This document shows, one piece after another, positions 42,130 through 49,968 of a DNA stretch of 64,000 nucleotides. The position numbers and the translations under genes were made by a program. The notes under the pieces are model-generated. The model saw only the letters and a list, made by a program, of their open reading frames with translations. It was not told the origin of the DNA and ran no database searches. This DNA comes from Dyadobacter pollutisoli (GTDB lineage: Bacteria > Bacteroidota > Bacteroidia > Cytophagales > Spirosomataceae). Location of the stretch: positions 1,924,501-1,988,500 of the forward strand of contig NZ_CP112998.1 of the NCBI RefSeq assembly GCF_026625565.1, in the 5' to 3' direction. The stretch's first letter is position 1; every line of letters starts with the position of its first letter.

Positions 42130-42522
42130 TTAAGTGATCGTTAGTTGGGTTTTATTGGTGTTAAGTATGATTTATTATTTGATTTTCAGGTATAATACTC
42201 AATATTCGTCATTCAGGCCAAAGATGTGATCGACAAAACCTCCCAAAACATGAAAATGACAGTTGGTTCCCGGCAGTCCAAGTTCGCAATTTACATGCAA
42301 TAACCAGATTTTTAAATTTTTTTATTAATTAAAATTTAAAGCCATTATTATAGCTTCTTCCAATGATTTCCAAATGAATTGAACAAATTCATAGTTTAAA
42401 GCGTTACCCCAAAGCAAGTGACTCCAAGCGGGCATTTCATGCAGGCTCGACGGCTTTAAATGTGTTGGACACAAACTTTGTAACGACATTTAAGGCAATT
42501 TTAAATTTAAGTGGTTTAAAGT
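42130..42522. promoter_or_regulatory. divergent regulatory region with clustered TTTAAA dyads
   Basis: No gene is visible. Two dyads stand out: TTTAAATTTT (42311-42320) with AAAATTTAAA (42331-42340), and ATGAATT (42374-42380) with AATTCAT (42386-42392). TTTAAAGC recurs at 42335 and 42395 and inverted as GGCTTTAAA at 42452-42460. The region separates the sugar transporter (minus) from the pterin genes (plus) and probably holds both promoters, though no strict TAnnTTTG was found. Confidence 0.5.
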
Positions 42523-42939
42523 ATGGCGCAAAAGGTGGCGGTGTTCCGGAAGGAACATTTCAATGCGGCTCATCGTCTTCATAATCCAAAATGGACTGAT
42601 GAAAAAAACGAAGAGGTATTCGGTAAGTGCAACAATCCTAATTTTCACGGACACAATTATGAATTGATCGTGCAGGTAACGGGTGAGCTCAATGCCGAAA
42701 CAGGCTACGTAATGGATATGAAAATCCTTAGTTCCATATTAAAGGAGTTCGTTCTCGACCGGTTTGATCACAAAAACCTTAACTTGGACGTATTGGAATT
42801 TAGAGACCTGAATCCCTCAGCTGAAAATATTGCGATCGTTATTTATTCAATATTAAGACCAAAAATTGATTCAGGCCTCGCCCTGAAAGTGAGATTATAT
42901 GAAACAGAACGGAACTTTGTCGAATATCCGGTTGACTGA
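42523..42939 (+). CDS. 6-pyruvoyl-tetrahydropterin synthase / QueD family protein
   Basis: A 138-residue T-fold enzyme. It has the N-terminal FNAAHRLHNP, the catalytic Cys and zinc histidines in FGKCNNPNFHGHNYELIV, MDMKILSS, and the C-terminal NPSAENIAIVIYS and RLYETERNFVEY with the pterin-anchoring glutamate. The family converts dihydroneopterin triphosphate to 6-pyruvoyl-tetrahydropterin, or to 6-carboxy-tetrahydropterin (QueD) for queuosine. It overlaps the GTP cyclohydrolase gene, which makes its substrate, so the two steps are coupled. Which product is made is not decided by the motifs I can see. Confidence 0.92.
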   Translation: MAQKVAVFRKEHFNAAHRLHNPKWTDEKNEEVFGKCNNPNFHGHNYELIVQVTGELNAETGYVMDMKILSSILKEFVLDRFDHKNLNLDVLEFRDLNPSAENIAIVIYSILRPKIDSGLALKVRLYETERNFVEYPVD

Positions 42940-43588
42940 TACTGTTGATATTGAAGAGATTGGTGATGATCACTTATTTTCATCTATTGAAACTCCTTTG
43001 CGCAAGGATGCCTTCGCTATGGAGGACGAGCTCAAAATGGAGCTGATTGAAAAGCATTTTCGTCACATTATGGAGATCATGGGTCTTGATATGACTGACG
43101 ACAGCCTGAAAGGTACTCCCAAACGTGTTGCCAAAATGTACATCCAAGAGGTGTTCAGTGGTCTGGATCCCAAAAACAAACCAGCCGTTACCCTTTTTGA
43201 CAATAAATATAAATATGACCAGATGCTGGTCGAAAAAGACATTTCTGTCTTTTCAAACTGCGAACATCATTTTGTGCCTATCTACGGAAAAGCGCACGTT
43301 GCGTATATATCAAGTGGAAAAGTGATCGGACTTTCCAAGCTGAACAGGATCGTTGAGTATTTTGCGAAAAGACCGCAGGTTCAGGAAAGACTTACCGTTC
43401 AGATCGCTAATGAGTTAAAGCAAGCATTGCAGACGGAGGACATCGCAGTAGTAATTGATGCCCAGCACATGTGTGTGCAATCCCGCGGGATCCGCGATTC
43501 CGGCAGCTCCACAGTTACCGCTTACTATGGCGGTAAATTCCTGGAAGAAGTAACGAAGAAGGAGTTTCTGAGTTATTTGGGAATGTAA
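42899..43588 (+). CDS. folE: GTP cyclohydrolase I
   Basis: A 229-residue FolE that converts GTP to dihydroneopterin triphosphate. Conserved segments are DDSLKGTPKRVAKMY, the zinc-binding FSNCEHHFVPIYGKAHVAYI, VIGLSKLNRIVEYFAKRPQVQERLT and HMCVQSRGIRDSGSST. The N-terminal 40 residues are acidic and variable. The ATG at 42899 overlaps the upstream pterin gene by 41 nt in another frame; a TTG at 42932 or an ATG at 43019 would reduce or remove the overlap while keeping the core. Product flow from this enzyme to the upstream-encoded synthase fits the operon. Confidence 0.94.
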   Translation: MKQNGTLSNIRLTDTVDIEEIGDDHLFSSIETPLRKDAFAMEDELKMELIEKHFRHIMEIMGLDMTDDSLKGTPKRVAKMYIQEVFSGLDPKNKPAVTLFDNKYKYDQMLVEKDISVFSNCEHHFVPIYGKAHVAYISSGKVIGLSKLNRIVEYFAKRPQVQERLTVQIANELKQALQTEDIAVVIDAQHMCVQSRGIRDSGSSTVTAYYGGKFLEEVTKKEFLSYLGM

Positions 43589-43593
43589 CAATT

Positions 43594-43672
43594 TGACTTT
43601 AATAAATGACAACAAATGACAACGTCTGACTAAACATGACAATAAATGTCGGATTTAGTCAGACGTTATGAC
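43594..43672. repeat. decamer-phased TGAC element, copy 3, with long hairpin
   Basis: TGAC starts at 43607, 43617, 43627 and 43637, with TGTC at 43647, a strict 10-nt step. The last units are folded into a perfect 14-bp inverted repeat (43621-43634 with 43654-43667, core GTCTGACTAAA), whose 19-nt loop holds a second small stem GACA/TGTC. It lies in the convergent folE/isomerase junction. Confidence 0.82.
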
Positions 43673-43689
43673 ATTGCGAGCCGCTAGTT

Positions 43690-44613
43690 CTAAACAGTCG
43701 GCCCTACACGTTCCAACAACGCCTTGGTAGCCTTGATACCGTCATATTCTGAAAGCTTGCTTCCTTCATATTCGATACCCGCGATTCCTTTGAAGCCGCT
43801 GTCTTTTACGATTTTCAGGATTTTATTGTAGTCAGTTTCAATACAGTTTCCTTTTTCGTCAAAATCGTAAGTTTTAGCACTTACACCTTTTGCGAATGGC
43901 ATCAATTCCTGCGTTCCCTGATATCTGTCGTAAGATTCTGCGCAGCCGCCATCTTTTCTGGTGATACAGAAATTCCCAAAGTCAGGAAGTGTTCCTACAT
44001 TTTTAAGATTGACCTGCTTCATCACGCCTGAAAGCCATTGACCGTTCGACGAAGAACCACCATGGTTTTCAACGATTACATTGATACCGGTTTTTTTTGC
44101 GAATTCACCCAATTTACCAAGTCCTTCCACTGCTGCTTTGGCGATATCTTCGTTAGAGCCTTTTCCGAAAGCATTCACACGAATGGTTTTGCAGCCCAGA
44201 TATTTTGCAGCTTCAACCCATTTGTAGTGATTTTCAACAGCTTTGTTACGTACAGCTGCATCCAGTTCTCCCAAACCACCTTCTCCGTCGATCATGATCA
44301 GATGGGCAGAAACACCGTTATCTTTTTGTCTTTTGATTAAATCGTTCAGATAGGCTTTGTCCTCAGCCTTGTCTTTGAAAAACTGGTTTACGTATTCAAC
44401 AATAGAGATTCCGAATTCTTTTTTCGCCAGTTCAGGAAAGTCAAGGTTGGTCAATTTTTTCGCGAAAAGAGCTTTGTGCAAAGACCATTCTGCCAAAGAA
44501 ATGTCAAACCAAAGTTTTTTAGCAGCAGGTTCAGCAAACAGATCAGTGAAAGTAGTGGCAGCAAGTGCAGCAGCTCCTGCTTGCTTAATAAAATCGCGTC
44601 GGGAAAAGTACAT
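43690..44613 (-). CDS. Tat-exported sugar phosphate isomerase/epimerase-like TIM-barrel protein
   Basis: A 307-residue xylose-isomerase-like TIM-barrel protein. The N-terminus has a twin-arginine signal (SRRDFIKQAGAAALAATTF), so it is probably exported folded to the periplasm. Barrel metal-site candidates include INVIVENHGG and GTLPDFGNF, and the C-terminal GFKGIAGIEYEGSK. Family members isomerise sugars or inosose-like compounds; some are AP-endonuclease-like. The gene follows the CDF transporter by 24 bp on the same strand. The substrate is unknown, and the export signal argues against a phosphorylated sugar despite the family name. Confidence 0.87.
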   Translation of the reverse strand: MYFSRRDFIKQAGAAALAATTFTDLFAEPAAKKLWFDISLAEWSLHKALFAKKLTNLDFPELAKKEFGISIVEYVNQFFKDKAEDKAYLNDLIKRQKDNGVSAHLIMIDGEGGLGELDAAVRNKAVENHYKWVEAAKYLGCKTIRVNAFGKGSNEDIAKAAVEGLGKLGEFAKKTGINVIVENHGGSSSNGQWLSGVMKQVNLKNVGTLPDFGNFCITRKDGGCAESYDRYQGTQELMPFAKGVSAKTYDFDEKGNCIETDYNKILKIVKDSGFKGIAGIEYEGSKLSEYDGIKATKALLERVGPTV

Positions 44614-44637
44614 TTTGGTTAGAATTTAGATTTATGT

Positions 44638-45651
44638 TTACTCTTGAATGTGAATTCTTGCTTCATTATACAGCTTTTCATTTTTCACCAGGCTCGCTGC
44701 CGTCCATTCGATGTCCTGTATAAATGCATGTTGCCTGACCGGGCAGTTGTCAATTCTGCAAAAGTAGCAACATTGGTACAGGCACGGGTCCGCGTGTACA
44801 AAAATTTCTGTTTCGCCCGAATGACTGTCTTTAAGGATGTTTTCAAAATTATGGATCGTCTCATGTACCTTTTGAAGTTCCCAGTAATAGGGAAGCGTCA
44901 AATGGCAGTCAATGTGCAAGTCGGAGCCGTACTGCTGCGCCCTGAGGTTATGAACGTCGATCCATTCCGGTTTCTTATGGTCTCGAAGGGTCTGGACCAC
45001 TTTTTCGAGCAGATTCTCATCGCTGGCGTCCATTAGGCCTGCCACGGATTTGCTAACCAGCTGGAAGCCATTGAATGCGAGAAAAACGCCAAAAAACAGC
45101 GATGATACGCTATCGATCCAGGCATACCCGGTCAGCATGATCAGCCCCACACTTAGTATGAGCATCACACTGCTGATACTGTCGGACATTAAATGTCTTC
45201 CGTCCGCAACGAGCGCGAGTGAGTTCACTCTTTTACCTTCCGATAGCAGCTTATAACCAATGGCGGTATTGACCAGGATCGTAAATAGGATAAATCCTGA
45301 ACCTTGCGCCAGATTCTGGATCGGAGTGGGGTCCATTAAACGCTTGACGGCCTCGATACTGATAAAAAGTGAGGCAATGATGATCAGCGCGCCTTCAAAT
45401 CCGGCAGAAAAAAATTCAACTTTTCCGTGGCCGTACGGGTGGTTCCGGTCTTTGGGCTGCGACGAAAGATAAATGCTGTAAAAGGCAAAACCACTGGCAA
45501 TTACATTGATAATTGACTCCAAGGCATCACTCAGGATTGCATTGGAAGATGTGATGTAATAGGCAAAAAACTTCAAACTTGTCAGCACAATACTCGCTAT
45601 AAAAGACAGCAGGATAAGACGTTGTTTGAGCTTATTTTGGTTTATTTGCAT
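44638..45651 (-). CDS. cation diffusion facilitator family metal transporter
   Basis: A 337-residue CDF efflux protein with about six membrane helices. The metal site aspartates lie in SNAILSDALESIINV (helix 2) and ALVADGRHLMSDSISS (helix 5), in the D-x3-E and H-x3-D patterns. A cytoplasmic domain (about 205-300) has HIDCHLTLPYYWELQKVHETIHNFE. The C-terminus carries a Cys-rich extension (CLYQCCYFCRIDNCPVR), unusual for the family and possibly metal-sensing. Its probable role is zinc, iron or manganese export. A TATTTTTG element lies 23 bp before its start. Confidence 0.92.
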   Translation of the reverse strand: MQINQNKLKQRLILLSFIASIVLTSLKFFAYYITSSNAILSDALESIINVIASGFAFYSIYLSSQPKDRNHPYGHGKVEFFSAGFEGALIIIASLFISIEAVKRLMDPTPIQNLAQGSGFILFTILVNTAIGYKLLSEGKRVNSLALVADGRHLMSDSISSVMLILSVGLIMLTGYAWIDSVSSLFFGVFLAFNGFQLVSKSVAGLMDASDENLLEKVVQTLRDHKKPEWIDVHNLRAQQYGSDLHIDCHLTLPYYWELQKVHETIHNFENILKDSHSGETEIFVHADPCLYQCCYFCRIDNCPVRQHAFIQDIEWTAASLVKNEKLYNEARIHIQE

Positions 45652-45673
45652 TTGGGATTTGTCAGTCAGAGGT

Positions 45674-45681
45674 CAAAAATA
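45674..45681 (-). promoter_or_regulatory. TAnnTTTG -7 element of the CDF transporter gene
   Basis: Plus-strand CAAAAATA (TATTTTTG on the coding strand) lies in the 38-bp gap between divergent starts, 23 bp before the CDF ATG. Confidence 0.42.
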
Positions 45682-45689
45682 CTAAGAAA

Positions 45690-46244
45690 ATGCGGGTTAT
45701 AACCACAGAAAATAATTGGAAAACACTTTCTACCGAAACCGTCTATGAAAACGCCTGGCTGGAACTCAGTCACCGTGACGTGATTAACCCGTCTGGTAAC
45801 AAGGGTATTTATGGTTTGGTAAAATTCAAAAATCAGGCCATTGGTGTGATCCCGATTGACGAGGAAGGAAATATATATCTGGTAGGACAGTTTCGCTACG
45901 CGATCGACGAATACTCCTGGGAAATTCCGGAAGGCGGCGGCCTACTGGGAACAGATGCATTGGATGCTGCAAAACGCGAACTGAAAGAAGAAACAGGTCT
46001 GGTTGCCGGTAAATGGACCAAACTGGCGCGCATTCACACTTCCAATTCTGCAACCAATGAAGAGGGATTCCTTTACATTGCCGAAGAACTCACGCAAATG
46101 GATGCGGAACCCGAGGACACCGAAGATTTGCAGGTTAGAAAGGTACATCTGAAAGAAGCGGTGGACATGGTCATGCGGTCGGAAATCACGGATTCTCTGT
46201 CGGTATGCGCCATTTTGATGACGGCAAGGCAGAAAGGTATCTGA
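45690..46244 (+). CDS. Nudix hydrolase (ADP-ribose pyrophosphatase-like)
   Basis: A 184-residue Nudix protein. The box reads GGLLGTDALDAAKRELKEETGL: the catalytic RE-x2-EE-x-G core is intact, while the first glutamate of the strict consensus is replaced (Thr), as in a known branch near ADP-sugar hydrolases. The N-terminal NAWLELSHRDVINPSGNKGIYGLV is typical of NudF-like ADP-ribose pyrophosphatases. It probably hydrolyses ADP-ribose or another nucleoside diphosphate sugar. The LysE gene starts one base after its stop, so they share a transcript. Confidence 0.9.
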   Translation: MRVITTENNWKTLSTETVYENAWLELSHRDVINPSGNKGIYGLVKFKNQAIGVIPIDEEGNIYLVGQFRYAIDEYSWEIPEGGGLLGTDALDAAKRELKEETGLVAGKWTKLARIHTSNSATNEEGFLYIAEELTQMDAEPEDTEDLQVRKVHLKEAVDMVMRSEITDSLSVCAILMTARQKGI

Positions 46245-46245
46245 T

Positions 46246-46860
46246 ATGCTGCAATCTCTTTTCTATGGAACACTGACGGGAATAGCGTTGTGCCTGACTT
46301 TCGGTACCGTATTTTTTTCATTGGTTCAAAACAGCGTCGACAATGGTTACCGCACGGGGATCAAGATCGCCTTCGGGGTCTTTGTCTGCGACATCATTTT
46401 CGTCTTTTTCGCCATTTTCGGCACCTCATTGTTGCCCGACATTCCTGATTTTAAAAAATGGATGGCTGCGGCAGGAGTGGTTTTTTTATTGATACTGGGA
46501 TTGAATAACCTGGTGAGGGGGCAACCTAAAATCGCTTATCCGCAAACGCGTTTCGGCAATTTGCTTTACTATTTTACAACCGGTTTCCTGCTGAATGGAT
46601 TAAATCCCGTCAATTTTATAAGCTGGGTAACCATCGCATCCTATATCCGTACCAATCTGCATTACGACCTGAACCAGGTGATGCTGTTCTTTGCAGCCAG
46701 TGTCGTGGCCGTATTTCTGGTAGAAAGTGCGATCGCAGTGTTTGCACACAGGCTGAAAAGGATATTTACGCCCCGGGTGGTTACCATATTTAACAAAACG
46801 ACAGGCGTGGTTTTTATCCTCATCGCCTGTCAGATCGCTTATGCTAATTTCCTGAAGTAA
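46246..46860 (+). CDS. LysE-family translocator
   Basis: A 204-residue membrane protein with about six hydrophobic helices, of the LysE/RhtB amino-acid exporter family. Family-like parts are GIALCLTFGTVFFSLVQNSVDNGYRTGIKIAFGV at the start and TGFLLNGLNPVNFISWV after helix 3, which carries the NP motif of the family. Likely substrates are amino acids or related metabolites. It starts one base after the Nudix stop. The phased 7-nt repeat follows downstream. Confidence 0.85.
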   Translation: MLQSLFYGTLTGIALCLTFGTVFFSLVQNSVDNGYRTGIKIAFGVFVCDIIFVFFAIFGTSLLPDIPDFKKWMAAAGVVFLLILGLNNLVRGQPKIAYPQTRFGNLLYYFTTGFLLNGLNPVNFISWVTIASYIRTNLHYDLNQVMLFFAASVVAVFLVESAIAVFAHRLKRIFTPRVVTIFNKTTGVVFILIACQIAYANFLK

Positions 46861-46884
46861 TTCCTCACTACGATTTCTTTACTA

Positions 46885-46964
46885 TCAGCAGTCGGCTATC
46901 AGCAATCAGCTTTTGACTATAACGCATAAGTAAATTGCAGTCCCGCCGATTGCTGATTGCCGAC
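46885..46964. repeat. heptamer-phased inverted repeat array, copy 2
   Basis: Five heptamers (TCAGCAG, TCGGCTA, TCAGCAA, TCAGCTT, TTGACTA) run from 46885 to 46919. After 17 bp, four complementary heptamers (GCAGTCC, CGCCGAT, TGCTGAT, TGCCGAC) run from 46937 to 46964. It has the same base vocabulary and step as the array at 21398. It sits in the convergent LysE/GH3 junction. Confidence 0.85.
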
Positions 46965-47003
46965 GTAGGCATACCATATAATTCGTGATAAAGTCTAATG
47001 AAG

Positions 47004-48569
47004 CTACTCTTTAAGGTAGCCGTGGCTTTTCAAAAATCCTTTCCAGTCATCGATCAGGAAGTTCTTGAAAACTCTCGGGAATTTATGCTGGCCGCCCATT
47101 TTGCCTTTTGATTTCATCCAATCATAAAAAGCCTGGTTAGGGAGCACTGTTACCAGTACTTCTTGCAATGCGTGACGTCGCTCTACCGCATAGTCGTCAT
47201 TGAGTTCCGCCAGTTTGGCATCCAGTTTCTTCTTCAATAATTCGGTATCGACGTCTTTTTCTTCCACGCCGATGTACCATTGATGCGCGAACATGGTGCC
47301 ATATTCAACGCCGCAAACGGTAAATTCCTTCACGGTTAGACCCATTTCATCTGAAACCAGATCGACTGCTTTGTTCATATTGTCAACCGACAAATGTTCT
47401 CCGCAGAGGCTCAGGTAATGTTTGGTCCGGCCGGTAATGACGATTTCTCCTTTGGCTTTGTCCACAAACTTGATCGTGTCGCCGATCAGGTAACGCCATG
47501 CCCCTGCGCAGGTAGACATGAGCAGCGCGTATTCTTTTCCTTCTTCTATCTGGTCCACCATAAGGGTTTCGGGATTGGCCTGCAATGTTCCGTCCGAATC
47601 GAAATTGGCCTCATTGAAAGGAACAAATTCGAAAAACAAACCATTATCACATACCAGCTCCATCCCCTGAGCGCCGGGGCGCGTTTGGTAAGCTATAAAA
47701 CCTTCTGACGCCAGGTAAGTATTAATGTAGATCAATGGACGGGCTAACAGTTTCTCAAAACCCTTTCGATAAGGTTCAAAAGAAACACCACCATGAGCGA
47801 ATACCTGCAAATTGGGCCAGATATCGTGAATGGTCTTAACGTTATGATGGGCGATGATTTTCTCCATTAAAAGCTGGATCCAGGCGGGTACGCCTACGAT
47901 GAACCCAATGTCCCATTCATGAGCCTGCTTAGTGATTTCTTCCAGTTTGAGCCCCCAGTCTTTTTGCGCCGCAATTTTTTCACCGGGCTTGTAGTAAGGT
48001 CGGAACCAGTAGGGGATCTGTTTAGCCTGAATACCGCTGAGATCTCCCTCGAAATGCTTGTCCTGATTATTCAGATTTGTACTTCCCCCAAGCATCAGGA
48101 AACCTTTTTCATAAAGGTCATCGGGAAGGTCCTTATAGTGTCCCAGTGAGAGTATCTGGCGGATACTGGTTTTCTGCATCGCCCGGGACATGGCTTTGGT
48201 CACAGGAATGTGCTTGGTAGCAGCTTCTGAGGTGCCGGAGCTCAATGCGAAATATTTGATCTGTCCTGGCCAGCAAATGTCCTTTTCGCCTTCAAGCGAC
48301 TTATGCCACCATTCATTGAATATTTTGTTGTAATCAAAAATGGGGACTGAACGCTTGTATAGTTCGTAGAATGCCCCTTTTTCACCAAAAAGAATAGACG
48401 AAAGCAATTCGTCAAAATTATATTTTTCACCAAACTCGGTGTACCTCGCTTTGGCAAGCAATTTTGCCAGCGTTTTCTTTTGCTGCTGATGAAGTCCCGC
48501 CTTTCGCCGGTTTGCAACGATATTACTGAAATGAATGCCCTTTTTTAATAAACTGCCTACTAATGCCAT
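47004..48569 (-). CDS. GH3-family acyl-amido synthetase-like protein
   Basis: A 521-residue member of the GH3 (auxin-responsive promoter, JAR1-like) family, an ANL-type adenylating fold. Motifs are FALSSGTSEAATKHIPVT (ATP P-loop-like motif), ATP-site segments YLASEGFIAYQTRPGAQG and YRYLIGDT-type AWRYLIGDTIKFVD, then ITGRTKHYLSLCGEHLS. Plant members conjugate amino acids to hormones; the bacterial role is not established but could be amide formation between an acid and an amine. It starts 13 bp after surE on the same strand. Confidence 0.9.
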   Translation of the reverse strand: MALVGSLLKKGIHFSNIVANRRKAGLHQQQKKTLAKLLAKARYTEFGEKYNFDELLSSILFGEKGAFYELYKRSVPIFDYNKIFNEWWHKSLEGEKDICWPGQIKYFALSSGTSEAATKHIPVTKAMSRAMQKTSIRQILSLGHYKDLPDDLYEKGFLMLGGSTNLNNQDKHFEGDLSGIQAKQIPYWFRPYYKPGEKIAAQKDWGLKLEEITKQAHEWDIGFIVGVPAWIQLLMEKIIAHHNVKTIHDIWPNLQVFAHGGVSFEPYRKGFEKLLARPLIYINTYLASEGFIAYQTRPGAQGMELVCDNGLFFEFVPFNEANFDSDGTLQANPETLMVDQIEEGKEYALLMSTCAGAWRYLIGDTIKFVDKAKGEIVITGRTKHYLSLCGEHLSVDNMNKAVDLVSDEMGLTVKEFTVCGVEYGTMFAHQWYIGVEEKDVDTELLKKKLDAKLAELNDDYAVERRHALQEVLVTVLPNQAFYDWMKSKGKMGGQHKFPRVFKNFLIDDWKGFLKSHGYLKE

Positions 48570-48582
48570 AGCTGATTTTAAA

Positions 48583-49350
48583 TTATAAATCCCAGGTTGA
48601 TAGCTGTTTTACTGCTTCATACTCTGTCAGATCATATTGACACGGGACCACCGAGATATAATTGTTATCAAGTGCCCAGACATCGGTATCTTCTTTTTCG
48701 GTATCAAAATTGACGAATTCGCCCGCCATCCAGAGGTAGCCCCGTCCGTTGGGATCCACCCGGTAATCGAATTTTTCCTGCCATTTGGCATGCGCCTGCC
48801 GGCATATTCTCACCCCCCGGATCGGTAAGTCTGTTTTAGGGGGAATATTTACATTCAGTGCAACGCCATTCGGTACGCCATTTTTCAGAGCTGTTTCCGT
48901 AATGGACTTAATAAATGGGACTGCGTGACTGAAATCAGCATCCTCCCTGAAATCGCACAAGGAAAAGCCAATCGCCGGAATCCCTTCAATCGCCGCTTCA
49001 ATCGCTGCCGACATGGTACCCGAATACAGCACGCTGATAGAACTGTTGCTTCCGTGATTGATACCACTCACGACCAGGTCAGGTTTACGGTCCTGTAACA
49101 CGTAATTTTTGGCCAGCTTCACACAGTCCGCCGGGGTTCCCGAGCATTCGTATTCTACTATTCCTTCAAAAATATGGGTGGAATAAAGTCTCAAAGGTTC
49201 GCCGATCGTGATAGCATGTCCCATTCCTGACTGCGGACTGTTAGGCGCCACCACAATGACTTCTCCCAGCGTTTGCATGGCTTCTACCAATGTTCGGATT
49301 CCTTTTGATGTTATACCATCATCATTTGTAACTAAAATAAGGGGTTTCAT
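48583..49350 (-). CDS. surE: 5'/3'-nucleotidase SurE
   Basis: A 255-residue stationary-phase survival phosphatase. The metal-binding start LVTNDDGITSKGI and VAPNSPQSGMGHAIT are intact, as are SGTPADCVKLA, VSGINHGSN (third metal ligand) and YSGTMSAAIEAAIEGIPAIGFS. It dephosphorylates nucleoside monophosphates and other phosphates in the cytoplasm. It is the upstream gene of a pair with the GH3 protein. A plus-strand CAAATTTA (49454-49461, TAAATTTG on its strand) is a possible distant -7 element. Confidence 0.96.
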   Translation of the reverse strand: MKPLILVTNDDGITSKGIRTLVEAMQTLGEVIVVAPNSPQSGMGHAITIGEPLRLYSTHIFEGIVEYECSGTPADCVKLAKNYVLQDRKPDLVVSGINHGSNSSISVLYSGTMSAAIEAAIEGIPAIGFSLCDFREDADFSHAVPFIKSITETALKNGVPNGVALNVNIPPKTDLPIRGVRICRQAHAKWQEKFDYRVDPNGRGYLWMAGEFVNFDTEKEDTDVWALDNNYISVVPCQYDLTEYEAVKQLSTWDL

Positions 49351-49467
49351 ATATTTCTACTTATCGAAATGTGTGCCGGGCGAAATTGTCCGGGCTGGCG
49401 ATGAAGTATAGTGGTTTTTAGGTTAATAAATATTTATTTACAGTTTTAAGTGCCAAATTTAAGCAAT

Positions 49468-49965
49468 ATGCCATCATTCACAATAAATCATGCAACCGTT
49501 GAGGACATCCCGGTTATCATTTCAGTACAGGAACAGACCTGGGAACCTACTTACCGTGATATTCTTAGCAAGGAACAAATCGATTATATGTATGAAAAAA
49601 TATACTCTTTTGAATCCCTGAAAAATCAGATGACCGCTGCCGGGCATCACTTTATGATCCTGCTCAATGACGGCAAACCCGAGGGCTTTGCATCCGTTTC
49701 GGAAGATGAACCCGAAAAGTTCAAATTACATAAAATATACGTACTTCCGTCAACCCAGGGCTCCGGCGCGGGGAAATATCTCCTGAATGAAACGGAAAAT
49801 TATGTCAGGTCTGTTGGGGGGAAAGTCTTGGCCTTAAATGTGAACAAGTATAACAAAGCCAAGACATTCTACGAACGAATGGGTTTCCGGGTTACGGGCG
49901 AAAAAGACATTCCCATTGGTCCGTACTGGATGAATGATTTTATATTGGAAAAAGAACTGAACTAG
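49468..49965 (+). CDS. GNAT-family N-acetyltransferase
   Basis: A 165-residue single-domain acetyltransferase. The acetyl-CoA site is KIYVLPSTQGSGAGKYLLNE (the Q/R-x2-G-x-G/A loop), with the C-terminal strand-helix VLALNVNKYNKAKTFYERMGFRVTGE typical of the RimI-like branch. The acceptor is unknown. The ATG at 49468 (MPSFTINHA) is preferred over the GTG at 49450, which lies in the promoter-like stretch. Its stop is only 3 bp from the convergent trhO stop. Confidence 0.9.
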   Translation: MPSFTINHATVEDIPVIISVQEQTWEPTYRDILSKEQIDYMYEKIYSFESLKNQMTAAGHHFMILLNDGKPEGFASVSEDEPEKFKLHKIYVLPSTQGSGAGKYLLNETENYVRSVGGKVLALNVNKYNKAKTFYERMGFRVTGEKDIPIGPYWMNDFILEKELN

Positions 49966-49968
49966 GCA

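Noticed and set aside
42130..42522. Riboswitch in the 393-bp region before the pterin genes
   Set aside because: No conserved core of a known class was recognised, and the dyads are AT-rich operator-like elements and not a multi-helix aptamer.
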